From positions 1-64,000 of IMG/VR virus record IMGVR_UViG_3300035698_029335: DNA of 64,000 nt; one strand, written 5' to 3'. Positions within the stretch are counted from its first letter, which is position 1. Each line of letters begins with the position of its first letter. The notes beneath the pieces were generated by a model. The model saw nothing but the letters and a program-made list of their open reading frames with translations, was not told where the DNA came from and made no database searches. The translations under genes were made by a program, and so were the position numbers. Origin of the DNA: a virus. Shown one piece after another: positions 43,814 through 52,198 of the stretch.

Positions 43814-45739
43814 CTATTTTATGGGGCAAGCTCCTGACGCGCAACCAAGTTGGTCTTCTGTAATATCCTTTTCGGATATATGCAGATTAGTAATCGGTTG
43901 CACTTTTGCACGCATCTCTTCATATTCTTCTTTAGTGATCTCTTCGTATGGTGCCTGCACAAATCCATGATCTGAATGTAAGCAAAATGATAGAGATTTT
44001 ATATTAACGTTGTAGTTTTCTGTTAGCCAATTTTTTATAGCAGGCAGTTCTTCTTTCTTGTAATAAACTGTAACCGAAACTGCATTATCCGACCACTCAG
44101 TTTGTAAGCGCTTTACGATATCCAGTTGTTCAGTTGCATTAATATCTTTCGAAAATATTGCGTGACTTGGCAGTTTGCATGGAAATTCAATGACATTTGT
44201 GCCATAGTTTTCAGAGCCATCGAGTTCTTTAGCAAATTCCACCTTATAGCCTTTTTCACGACAAACATTGACCAATTCACTATCTGATGCGATTCTCATT
44301 CTCCGAATATGGTACTCAGAAAACCCTGGATGCCCGCCTGGTGTGACCCCAGCCAAAAGACTCAATGTACCACTAGGCTTGACTGTTGTCAATTTAATAC
44401 TTTCAGGGAAACCATGTTTGTCACTATATTGTTTGTCGTATTCTCTTAGTTTTACGTAAGCTCCTGCTAGCCAACTCTTCTGCTCTTCTGTTGCCATACA
44501 GTAGCCTGTAATACCGATACCCATGCGCATATTAGCGTTCACAATAGCTTCCGTCTCCTTTTGGTGACATGGCAGTGCCAAACTATGCTTGTTTATTCTA
44601 TAGAGGTACTTCAGCACTTTCATCAACTCTTCTTCACTCTCTATATTAGGGAGGAACGTCTCTGCCAAACAGCACGTTTCCTTATCAGCTAAACCTTGTT
44701 CGGCACATGGGTTAACCCCCTCAACTTTTGGATCTGGATATTGTAACTCTCCGGCTCGACCCATCTTTCTGAAGTTTTCTATATTAATCAGTCCATATGG
44801 TTCTCCGTTGCCATTATATCCTTCCCAAAACTGCTCAGGCAACTTAGAAAAGTCGTCGCACACTACTGAGTTGTTGGAATTCTTTCGCCAATTAGGAATA
44901 TTTCCCAAATCCCACCTTTTCGCATTTAGAAATTCAAAATCATCCATATCGCCGATGGCTATTTGCGCTGATCTTCTTATATTTCCAGCTACAACTATCT
45001 CTCCAATGATATTCATAATGTCCAAGCAATCAATTGGTCGAGCGCGCTTTCCTCGTCGAGCATCTAGCACTTTACAGATGTTGTCGATACCCTCAACAAG
45101 AATCTCAGGACCAGAAGCAGTACCTCCGAACCCCTTAATCTGGGTACCAGCTCCACGTACACACATTGTAGAATAGCTAAAGCCTTCACCGGACAAAAAG
45201 TAAGCTTTAAGTACTTTACCCAAGAGTTTAACCCAACCTTGCCTCGTATCAGGTACAATAAAGTCTACCCCTGCGCCCTCTTCTCTGTTAATTGCAATTT
45301 TCTTCTTCTTTACTTTAGGAAGTTGATATACATTTTCTCTCTGAATATTAAAGCCGACGCCCGACCCTAACATTAGAGCATCCATTGCCCAAATAAAAGG
45401 ATTGATAGGGTGATCTATAACCGTGAAAGAACAGTTCTGCAGGCTGAACAGTCCAAGCTTGTCGACTGTTTTCGTGCCGAGTTGCCAGAGAAATCGACCG
45501 GCGACGCTTCCTTTGAGATTCAAGAAGATATCTCGTAATTCCTCCTCTTCCTTGACACTGAATCCTACACCTAGTTGCTTGTCGCAACCCTTCAGGATCC
45601 GCTCTATTGTGTCTTTAAACTCTTCTGTCTTTTCAGAATTCTCTTTCAGCCTACGCGCATAGGTTCTCTTATAAACAATATAGCCAATCTCTCCCCATGG
45701 CGTTTCTACTTCTCTACTAAACAAGCTATCAATATTCAT
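43814..45739 (-). CDS. nrdJ: Class II (B12-dependent) ribonucleotide reductase
   Basis: A monomeric RTPR-type enzyme of about 641 residues. Seen: ETPWGEIGYIVYKRTYAR, ALMLGSGVGFN, VNPCAEQGLADKETC (active-site cysteine), KPSGTLSLLAGVTPGGHPGF, and a C-terminal redox pair GCASGACPIK. It lacks the ATP-cone and the class I tyrosine pattern. It makes deoxyribonucleotides using adenosylcobalamin, which the host would have to supply. The ATG at 45739 (MNIDSLFSREVE) is right because the upstream gene ends at 45744. No intein is present. Confidence 0.9.
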   Translation of the reverse strand: MNIDSLFSREVETPWGEIGYIVYKRTYARRLKENSEKTEEFKDTIERILKGCDKQLGVGFSVKEEEELRDIFLNLKGSVAGRFLWQLGTKTVDKLGLFSLQNCSFTVIDHPINPFIWAMDALMLGSGVGFNIQRENVYQLPKVKKKKIAINREEGAGVDFIVPDTRQGWVKLLGKVLKAYFLSGEGFSYSTMCVRGAGTQIKGFGGTASGPEILVEGIDNICKVLDARRGKRARPIDCLDIMNIIGEIVVAGNIRRSAQIAIGDMDDFEFLNAKRWDLGNIPNWRKNSNNSVVCDDFSKLPEQFWEGYNGNGEPYGLINIENFRKMGRAGELQYPDPKVEGVNPCAEQGLADKETCCLAETFLPNIESEEELMKVLKYLYRINKHSLALPCHQKETEAIVNANMRMGIGITGYCMATEEQKSWLAGAYVKLREYDKQYSDKHGFPESIKLTTVKPSGTLSLLAGVTPGGHPGFSEYHIRRMRIASDSELVNVCREKGYKVEFAKELDGSENYGTNVIEFPCKLPSHAIFSKDINATEQLDIVKRLQTEWSDNAVSVTVYYKKEELPAIKNWLTENYNVNIKSLSFCLHSDHGFVQAPYEEITKEEYEEMRAKVQPITNLHISEKDITEDQLGCASGACPIK

Positions 45740-45743
45740 TATT

Positions 45744-46226
45744 CTATTCCTCTTCCTTATTGTTTTTGTTTTTACTTTTCGTCTTAAAAGCTTCGTACTT
45801 TTCTTTAAGTCGCTCTTTTTGCACTTTCGCGCCATTCCTTTGAATGTCTTCTATTGAGTCGTCTGTTGGCTCAAATACCTTTATGGCAACATTGGAGGTG
45901 TCCATGAAAACTGGACATACAATCCCATCATCTCCGTTCCGGTTCTTAGCTATAAAAATCCTACCGCCATTAACCTGCTTATCAGCAATTGTTCGTGAAA
46001 GAGAGAAGATAAAGTCTGCCACAAAGCACTTATTGAATGCCTCGCTGATCGCCTCCATAGTTACCACTTCTGCATTAAGACCTGAATTATGCGTGTACAC
46101 TCCATTTTCTAGAAAAAACATATGAGTATCATCAACAGTAATGTCTATTGTTTCTTCATCTCCGTACTCTTCTATCGAAGCTATTTCATCTATATTAAAA
46201 TCTGCTATATTAAGTTCATGTTTCAT
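45744..46226 (-). CDS. gp41-type helicase C-terminal part preceded by split intein C-half
   Basis: The first 47 residues are an intein C-half: IADFNIDEIASIEEYGDEET, IDITVDDTHMFFLENGVYTH and N, with Ser48 as the splice acceptor. The C-extein (about 113 residues, SGLNAEVVTMEAISEAFNKC, GRIFIAKNRNGDDG) is the end of a DnaB-family hexameric helicase. It joins the N-part at 47303-48652 through TNR-SG, the site used by known gp41 split inteins. The ATG at 46226 overlaps the stop of the endonuclease gene upstream. Confidence 0.9.
   Translation of the reverse strand: MKHELNIADFNIDEIASIEEYGDEETIDITVDDTHMFFLENGVYTHNSGLNAEVVTMEAISEAFNKCFVADFIFSLSRTIADKQVNGGRIFIAKNRNGDDGIVCPVFMDTSNVAIKVFEPTDDSIEDIQRNGAKVQKERLKEKYEAFKTKSKNKNNKEEE
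46209..46225 (-). repeat. 17-bp direct repeat, 3' copy
   Basis: AAAAAATGAAACATGAA at the junction of the endonuclease stop and the helicase C-half start (approximate limits). The other copy lies at the N-half end. In both places it encodes MKHE. Confidence 0.55.
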
Positions 46227-47299
46227 TTTTTCTCCATGAGATAATGTACGCACTTATCTACTGCTTTTAGTGGGTTTTCATCATATTCTTCTTCAGTGAT
46301 CCTGAGAATTTGATAGCCTTTTTTTCTTAAGATTTTTTCCTTAATCGAGTCTTTCTCTTCTATTCTCGCAAGTGAGTGCCAATAAGTTCCATCAAACTCT
46401 ATCACTTTGTCTTTATATAAAAAATCAACAGAAAACCAAAAACCACCTCCCATATCTTGATATTCTTTAAATTTAAATTTCTTCTCATTTCCAGCTTCTG
46501 CAAACAACACTTCAGACTCTAACAAAGAAGACTCTTTTAGGATACTCCAAAAAAGATTTTGAGATTTTTTGGAATAAGTATTACCTCGGCTACTACGCCT
46601 TGGGCTATCCATACCTTTGATAGATAACTCTGACATATGTTGGCAATATTTTTCCCATTCTACTTCTGATTCTTCGCCATATTTCTCTTCAAACCACTCT
46701 TTTGAAAACCTTTTTCTCTGGTTCTTTCTTCTAGCATCCCACTTCCTGAGCCCCTCTTCTTTGCCATCGCGCTCAACAAACGATTCGAGCGATAATCCAT
46801 TACCCCATCCGCCTTTACTTTTGACACTTTTTGTCCACTTTTCCAAATATTCTTCCCTCTTTTGCTTACCGACCTCATCACCATAACGTCTAATAAAAGA
46901 AGCCTCATCTATACTTGCTTTTGATGCACATAAATCTTCCCAAGCCAGTGTGCCATGGGTTTCGCTATAAACTTCCTTACTGAGTTTTTCTTTAGATGCT
47001 GCTATTTTTTCTTCGCGGAGTCTTTTTCCTTTCACGCCATATCTATTCTCATATGATTCTAAAGAACTGCTATCGTTTTTGAATTTCATTTTTGAGTTTT
47101 CAACTCGTTCACACCAATTTGGCTCAACGTTATGCTCTATCATTCTCAATAACATCGGTGTACAATTGTGAAAAGACCACCCTCGCTCTGTGCACATTTC
47201 ATACACAGCTGCTAACTCTAGTGCTGCAGAGTCTGAAATGTTCACAACTCCTTTGTAACTCTTGAACGACAATATTCTATTTATTATTTCATGTTTCAT
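46223..47299 (-). CDS. Vsr-like homing-type endonuclease in the fractured helicase
   Basis: C-terminal nuclease: FWFSVDFLYKDKVIEFDGTY, then WHSLARIEEKD and GYQILRITEEEYDENP, the same E-F-D-G-x-x-W-H family as at 35357-36244. The front has three motifs with RYG or RDG and K-W, spaced about 50 residues apart, probably DNA-binding. It starts at MKHEIINRI immediately after the helicase N-half stop and ends on the helicase C-half start, so it sits exactly inside a broken intein. The place and type match the fractured-gene systems known from marine metagenomes. Confidence 0.8.
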   Translation of the reverse strand: MKHEIINRILSFKSYKGVVNISDSAALELAAVYEMCTERGWSFHNCTPMLLRMIEHNVEPNWCERVENSKMKFKNDSSSLESYENRYGVKGKRLREEKIAASKEKLSKEVYSETHGTLAWEDLCASKASIDEASFIRRYGDEVGKQKREEYLEKWTKSVKSKGGWGNGLSLESFVERDGKEEGLRKWDARRKNQRKRFSKEWFEEKYGEESEVEWEKYCQHMSELSIKGMDSPRRSSRGNTYSKKSQNLFWSILKESSLLESEVLFAEAGNEKKFKFKEYQDMGGGFWFSVDFLYKDKVIEFDGTYWHSLARIEEKDSIKEKILRKKGYQILRITEEEYDENPLKAVDKCVHYLMEKK

Positions 47300-47326
47300 G
47301 TTTCATGTTTCATGTTTCATTTTTTT
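47292..47326 (-). repeat. Tandem 7-bp repeat at the helicase intein break
   Basis: On the minus strand ATGAAAC occurs three times in a row followed by ATGAAAT, each unit with a potential ATG. The first unit plus the preceding A-run forms the 5' copy of the 17-bp direct repeat. The N-half stops in it (TGA) and the endonuclease starts in it (ATG 47299). Confidence 0.85.
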
Positions 47327-48652
47327 TGTTAATATCCCATCAGACACTTCTAAGCCTTCGTTTATTGACTTTAGTGTGCCATCTGCTGTTGGAAATTGAT
47401 GTCTTGCAGAACAAATCATCGTTTTTCCACTTTTTAATGTAATTTTATAGGTTTTTTGTACTTCTTTAGGAAATACCTTAGTAACATCTTTGAAACCTTT
47501 ATGTGTTTCAACCTGGTCGCCAACTCTTATGTCTCCTATTTTGATACTCCTTGATGCACTACCATCTCTAATAAGTAGTTTAGTAGAGGTTGAAAAGCAT
47601 CTATTTGTTTGGCTCGCAGTCCACAATGGACAAGCAAACTCGCCCGCAAGACCTCTTAATTCCTCATAGATTGACTCCAGCTCATTTCTCTTCTCACGTT
47701 CCATCCTAGTTGGCTTGAGTAGATCGCCATAGTCAACTATAATAAGATTTACTTCGAAGCCTCGCTGAATTACTCTTGTCAAGTGGCTTCTAATCGTCGC
47801 AACACTCGCCGACTTAGTTGGATATTCTTTGATAATCAATTTACCGTTAAGGCTTTTGATTTCTTCAAAGACTTCATCCTTCAGTCCATTGAGGGAGTTT
47901 AAGGGAAATTCAGTAATACACGAATCATATCTTCTGCCAACAACGGTATCTTGCAACTCTAGTGTATAGTGCACCACATTTAAGCCTGCTTTGAGAGCTG
48001 CAGCGCCAATATGCACCAATGCCATACTCTTACCCGCACCTGTTGGAGCGATACACACTCCTAACTCTCCCTTACCGTGTCCACCTTGAATTAGACCATC
48101 AATAACATCCCAACCAGTTGATACTGGGTTTCGAGATTTCACGAGATAGCGTGACTCAAAATGCTTCAGGAAATCGTAACCCTGCTCATTGTCAGAACCT
48201 AATTTCAAGGCTTTGTTGATTATTTCTTGCACTGCGTCAAAAGAACTACTCTCCATCAACTGAACGCTTTCTAACATTGCCGCTTTGAGGGTCTGCTTTT
48301 TGCAAAAATCAATTGACTTTTCCTTAACATACTCTTCATTAACTTCTTTCAGTGCACCAGAGACGATCTTAGCAAAATAATCCCTCACCTGCTTCTGCAC
48401 AGTAGCATTCATGTGCTCTATTTCAGACCTAAGGAGAGATTCTACTGTATTTCTACTAGGATAAGCGCCATACTTATCTCGATAAGAATAGATAAGCTTG
48501 GTGAACTCTTGCAGATACTTTAATTCAAGAAAACTGGTCTTTAATACTTCGCCTACTTGATCTGCAAACATCGTATCGTCCATTATCAGCTGTGCCAGTT
48601 TTTCTTGAAACGGCTTTCCGAACTTCGATAATGAGGCTTCTTCTTCTATCAT
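47303..48652 (-). CDS. gp41/DnaB-type replicative helicase N-part with split intein N-half
   Basis: RecA-fold helicase: Walker A IAPTGAGKSMALVHIG, LNVVHYTLELQDTVVGRRYD, LIIVDYGDLLKPTRM (Walker B) and CPLWTASQTNR. The N-extein (351 residues) is followed by a 98-residue intein N-half: CFSTSTKLLIRDGSASRSIK, VGDQVETHKGFKDVTKVFP, SARHQFPTADGTLKS. With the C-part at 45744-46226 the extein totals about 464 residues, the size of T4 gp41. It unwinds DNA at the fork. Trans-splicing is inferred from intact Cys1, the HxxF block and C-half HN-Ser. Confidence 0.92.
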   Translation of the reverse strand: MIEEEASLSKFGKPFQEKLAQLIMDDTMFADQVGEVLKTSFLELKYLQEFTKLIYSYRDKYGAYPSRNTVESLLRSEIEHMNATVQKQVRDYFAKIVSGALKEVNEEYVKEKSIDFCKKQTLKAAMLESVQLMESSSFDAVQEIINKALKLGSDNEQGYDFLKHFESRYLVKSRNPVSTGWDVIDGLIQGGHGKGELGVCIAPTGAGKSMALVHIGAAALKAGLNVVHYTLELQDTVVGRRYDSCITEFPLNSLNGLKDEVFEEIKSLNGKLIIKEYPTKSASVATIRSHLTRVIQRGFEVNLIIVDYGDLLKPTRMEREKRNELESIYEELRGLAGEFACPLWTASQTNRCFSTSTKLLIRDGSASRSIKIGDIRVGDQVETHKGFKDVTKVFPKEVQKTYKITLKSGKTMICSARHQFPTADGTLKSINEGLEVSDGILTKKMKHET

Positions 48653-49623
48653 TTGCTCCCCTTGATCATTCTATAAAAATTGATGAACATATTGTTAAAG
48701 TTCACTTCTCCAAATCCCTCCCTTATAATGTCTAACGAAAAGTTAGTTTGATTAAAGGCAGGCACAAAGTTGGCTAAAATGTCCTCCAGCACCTCTGTTC
48801 CTGCGTCACCAACCAGCGGCTTTGTTAGTTGCATCATCTTATAGTTCAATTCCACTACTGCTCTACCCTCTTTGAGGCTTTCGTGTGCCTTGGAAGGCTT
48901 CTCAAGGGTGCCAATATATTCCACCAGATCATCAAAACTGTATCGTTGTTCTCCTACAAGGAATGGAAACCTTTTTGCTACAGTAGGCAACCCCAAACCT
49001 CTCACGCCGGGCAAGTTATCCGAAGAATCTCCTGTAATGGCTCTTGCGAGTGCAAAGTTATTTGGATGAATCTGAAACTTTTCAATTATACTATTTCGAT
49101 TCAAGACCTCCTTTTGGATAGGTCTCATCATAACTGTGTTGCCATCTAACAATTGATAAAAATCTTTGTCGCTCGAAACTATTACTTTTTCACAATCTTT
49201 GTATTTTTCATGCTGTACAACGTAAGCGATTAAATCATCTGCTTCAACGCCTTCTACTAGCAGCTGCATCACTGGTGTCTTATTTAACATTTCAAACAAT
49301 TTCAATAACTGCCAGTCTTTGTTTTCCGCTTCCTGTTTCTCGGTCAGTTGTCGTATGTTACGATTCAATCGTAAAGGGCTGCGTCCGTCCTTGTAGTCGC
49401 TCACTAGAGCCTTTCTACCTAATGAACCACCTGGTGCATCCCAAGCTACAATAACCTCATCAGGGCTCGTCTCACGAATGATTTTTTGCAATGTTCTTAA
49501 AAAAGATATAGTGCCACCGCAAGGCTCTCCATTGGATGAGATGGCGGGAGAGACAATATAGCCACGTATAAACTGATTAAGTCCGTCCAGCACCAAAACT
49601 CTTCTTTTCTTTTTACTGTCCAT
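48649..49623 (-). CDS. 5'-3' exonuclease / flap endonuclease
   Basis: The FEN/T4 RNase H and Pol I small-domain family: RVLVLDGLNQFIRGY, VIVAWDAPGGSLGRKALVSD with the basic helix, VEGVEADDLIAYVV (acidic metal cluster), VIVSSDKDFYQLLD, and the H3TH region GDSSDNLPGVRGLGLPTVAK. It removes RNA primers and flaps. The ATG at 49623 begins MDSKKKRR. Confidence 0.88.
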   Translation of the reverse strand: MDSKKKRRVLVLDGLNQFIRGYIVSPAISSNGEPCGGTISFLRTLQKIIRETSPDEVIVAWDAPGGSLGRKALVSDYKDGRSPLRLNRNIRQLTEKQEAENKDWQLLKLFEMLNKTPVMQLLVEGVEADDLIAYVVQHEKYKDCEKVIVSSDKDFYQLLDGNTVMMRPIQKEVLNRNSIIEKFQIHPNNFALARAITGDSSDNLPGVRGLGLPTVAKRFPFLVGEQRYSFDDLVEYIGTLEKPSKAHESLKEGRAVVELNYKMMQLTKPLVGDAGTEVLEDILANFVPAFNQTNFSLDIIREGFGEVNFNNMFINFYRMIKGSK

Positions 49624-49765
49624 AAAGTGCCTCATCAAAAAGCTCTAATTGCTCCTTTTCTGTTTGCACTTTATCAGCTAAATTGTCTAACTTCTTTGAA
49701 GCTAACCCAGAATCAAGACACTTTTGTCTCTCTTTGTCCAGTTGTTCAATTAATTCTTCTAACAT
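49613..49765 (-). CDS. Small hypothetical protein, 50 aa
   Basis: Acidic coiled-coil-like peptide (MLEELIEQLDKERQKCLDSG, then KKLDNLADKVQTEKEQLELF). Overlaps the exonuclease start by 11 bases. Good position and helix pattern; function unknown. Confidence 0.5.
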   Translation of the reverse strand: MLEELIEQLDKERQKCLDSGLASKKLDNLADKVQTEKEQLELFDEALYGQ

Positions 49766-49783
49766 TACCACCTCTCTGTTGAA

Positions 49784-49810
49784 AAGAAGCTGCTCCTGCC
49801 AAGGAGCAGC
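49784..49810 (-). terminator. Intrinsic terminator after uvsX
   Basis: On the minus strand GCTGCTCCT-TGGC-AGGAGCAGC forms a perfect 9-bp stem followed by TTCTTTTC. Confidence 0.8.
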
Positions 49811-49830
49811 CTATATCTATCATTATTTTA

Positions 49831-50994
49831 TTATTCTACCTGTAGAGCTTCACCAACACCGTCATTAAAATAGTCCTCGGCTTTACCAAGGCGCTGATCG
49901 AATTTTAGTATTATTTCTTCTTCTACAATCTCATTTACGCGTGCAACGAAAGAGGGGTCTGTCTTCATAAGTTCCACAAATTTCTTGTCACCTTGCCACT
50001 TCCTGAATTCAGTACCATCCTTATTAAGAAGCGTACCCCAGGTGCCACCAATGTAATACTCTGAACCTTTAATCGCCAGCAAAATGGACTCTTCGTCCAT
50101 TATGCCAACATGATCGCCCCAAAGAATCTTGAACTCCGCAAACCTATCCTGTGTTCCAAATCTAGACTTGACTAAACTTGCCTTAACATAAGAGCCGACT
50201 CTATAATCGTTATCATCGAACACGTTCTGCTTGTTGGAGGTCGAACTAGTAAGCCAGATCCTTAGAGACGTTGCGTATACTGGTGTTTTTCCGCCAGGAG
50301 TAGTATACTTCTGCGTCATTTTAGCATACTTAGCGCCGCCTTGCACTGAAGCCATCCCATCAATATTTGCCTTCAATTGATTCAATAATAGAACCGTACC
50401 ATCATTATCACTTAATGGATTGATGATCTTGGAGAAAGCCTTGCTCAAGACACGTGCTTTCACGCCCACACTTGAGTTTGGATTCATATCTCCTTCCACA
50501 TCTGACTTGGTCGGTGCCATCGCAACTGAGTCGAGAATGAAGAGAAACTTCATTTCTTTTATTTGCAGAAACTGTTCTATTACTTCCAAAAATGTTTCAA
50601 GATTTTCTGGAACCATCAATTGTATTTTAGATATATCTATTCCAGCAGCTTCCAGAAATTCAGTATTTATGGCGCGTTCGAAGTCGGCATATATTGGCGT
50701 AATTCCCATCTCTATTGCATTTTTGGCTATTTGTACTGCCATATAACTCTTACCAGTGGACGATAGACCGGCTAACTCTGTTACTCGTCCAACCGGAATA
50801 CCTGCTTTTTTACCCCTACAAATAGCAGAATCTAGCCATGTCGAACCAGTGGGAATCCACTCTTTCACATCTGCTAGATTTTCCCCCTCTAAAAGGTCTG
50901 CGGATATCTTCGAGCCCGCTATTTTGTCAGCCATCTTGCGTAGCTGTGACATATCTATCTTTCCTGGCGCTACTTTTTCTTTCTTTTTTCTCAT
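49831..50994 (-). CDS. uvsX: UvsX/RecA-type recombinase
   Basis: RecA-fold recombinase of 387 residues: the Walker A motif AGLSSTGKSYMAVQIA, LFILDSVAMAPT (Walker B), LLLNQLKANIDGM (L1/L2 region), then SLRIWLTSS. The layout matches T4-type UvsX. It pairs ssDNA with homologous duplex during recombination-dependent replication and repair, with the SSB encoded just upstream. Confidence 0.92.
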   Translation of the reverse strand: MRKKKEKVAPGKIDMSQLRKMADKIAGSKISADLLEGENLADVKEWIPTGSTWLDSAICRGKKAGIPVGRVTELAGLSSTGKSYMAVQIAKNAIEMGITPIYADFERAINTEFLEAAGIDISKIQLMVPENLETFLEVIEQFLQIKEMKFLFILDSVAMAPTKSDVEGDMNPNSSVGVKARVLSKAFSKIINPLSDNDGTVLLLNQLKANIDGMASVQGGAKYAKMTQKYTTPGGKTPVYATSLRIWLTSSTSNKQNVFDDNDYRVGSYVKASLVKSRFGTQDRFAEFKILWGDHVGIMDEESILLAIKGSEYYIGGTWGTLLNKDGTEFRKWQGDKKFVELMKTDPSFVARVNEIVEEEIILKFDQRLGKAEDYFNDGVGEALQVE

Positions 50995-51024
50995 TCCTTA
51001 CCTCGTAATAGGTTAGGTAGTAGT

Positions 51025-51053
51025 GAAAGAAAGGGGAACGTAAGCCCCCCTTT
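51025..51053 (-). terminator. Intrinsic terminator after the SSB gene
   Basis: On the minus strand AAAGGGG-loop-CCCCTTT followed by CTTTC. It separates the gp32-like gene from uvsX. Confidence 0.65.
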
Positions 51054-51077
51054 CCTCACCATTACTTTTGCTTAGCG

Positions 51078-51845
51078 CTAGCTAAGTTGCTCAAAGGCAC
51101 TGTCTACACTGCTAGCACCACCACCTTCATCAGAAGCAGTAGAACTGCCGTACTTCTCGGTACCATCATCACCTTCATCAGTTACTTCACCTTCATCACC
51201 AGCCAAATGCTTGTCAAGAGCAACTCTAGCATCAGCTGACGAGACCCGGTCATACAACTCATCAAAATCAGGCACTGAATCTAGCAGTTCCTTGACTTCT
51301 TCTGCGGACTTGCCAGGCAAAAGTTCGCTACTCTTTCGGCGGGGTGTTACGCCAGTAGAAGGAAATTGAGCGCCCGATTCCTTGCCGTATTGCAGGGTCA
51401 AATCGACACCGTTATCGACATCAGTAATGTCGCCAAAGTCAGGATTTAGCACCAGACCGAGGAACTCCTCGTAGACTGTTTTGGAGTACCCATACACCTT
51501 GATTCCCGCATCTTCATCACCACGTACAATAACGGGAGAAAAGAAGCGTTGCTTTGCTGATATTTCTTTTGCCATCTTGATCGACTCTTCATCACCATCT
51601 TTATAGAGTTGATGTGCAAAGTCACACACTGCGCAATCTTCGTTGAAATTACGCTTTGGACACAAAAACCCCTGCTCTCCTACATTGTAGTGAAAGAAGT
51701 AATTCTTGAAAGGGTCTCCGTCGGCAGTCGGGACGATACGAATATCTTGCTTACCGTCTTTTGGCTTCCAAAACATTCCGCCTTTGCCGCGTTGCTTTGA
51801 TTGAGCGAGTTTTGCCTTCATTTTTTTAATATCTAATTTAGCCAT
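51078..51845 (-). CDS. gp32-type single-stranded DNA-binding protein
   Basis: A basic lead (KKMKAKLAQSKQRGKGGMFW) is followed by the OB-fold region KDGKQDIRIVPTADGDPFKN. A zinc-type cluster appears as FLCPKRNFNEDCAVCDFAHQ. The C-terminal 50 residues are acidic and glycine-rich, as in gp32, where they bind partner proteins. At 255 residues it is shorter than T4 gp32 (301). Confidence 0.88.
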   Translation of the reverse strand: MAKLDIKKMKAKLAQSKQRGKGGMFWKPKDGKQDIRIVPTADGDPFKNYFFHYNVGEQGFLCPKRNFNEDCAVCDFAHQLYKDGDEESIKMAKEISAKQRFFSPVIVRGDEDAGIKVYGYSKTVYEEFLGLVLNPDFGDITDVDNGVDLTLQYGKESGAQFPSTGVTPRRKSSELLPGKSAEEVKELLDSVPDFDELYDRVSSADARVALDKHLAGDEGEVTDEGDDGTEKYGSSTASDEGGGASSVDSAFEQLS

Positions 51846-51886
51846 TTTTCCTTTCCTCTTGTTGTTTTTTTACACCACTCTACGTT

Positions 51887-52159
51887 TTAGAGCGGCACTG
51901 TTTTGCCGAGTATATCATTTGCTACCTCGGTAATTGTTAATTCACCCTCAAGTGTTGAATAATTGAAAACTCTGAAAGCAGACTTTTCAACATCCCACAC
52001 ACTCTCAAGTCCGTCGGGTAAAACCGGACTCTTTCCACCCTTACTAATCGCGTTTGCGAACTCTTGTGGAAAATCTTCTTTTTTGACAAAGCGCATTGTT
52101 CGCTTTGTTCCATCTTTCTTCGTATAAGTCCCTTCGAATAATCTCAAGCTTACCTCCAT
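51887..52159 (-). CDS. DUF2693-like small phage protein
   Basis: 90 residues: FEGTYTKKDGTKRTMRFVKK and VWDVEKSAFRVFNYSTL match the pattern I recall for DUF2693-like phage proteins (KDGTxRTM; VWDxEK...FR). Role unknown. It has its own promoter and precedes the SSB gene by 42 bases. Confidence 0.6.
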   Translation of the reverse strand: MEVSLRLFEGTYTKKDGTKRTMRFVKKEDFPQEFANAISKGGKSPVLPDGLESVWDVEKSAFRVFNYSTLEGELTITEVANDILGKTVPL

Positions 52160-52169
52160 TGTGATGTGT

Positions 52170-52198
52170 ATTCTACATCAATTCGATCACTTTGTCAA
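52170..52198 (-). promoter_or_regulatory. Sigma70-like promoter
   Basis: TTGACA, 17-base spacer, TAGAAT on the minus strand, with the upstream gene's TGA inside TTGACA. It contains a GATC in the spacer but not at the usual distance. It drives the small DUF2693-like gene and perhaps the SSB gene. Confidence 0.65.

Noticed and set aside
43814-45739. Split intein in the ribonucleotide reductase
   Set aside because: All conserved blocks run without interruption from the N-terminus to the C-terminal cysteine pair.
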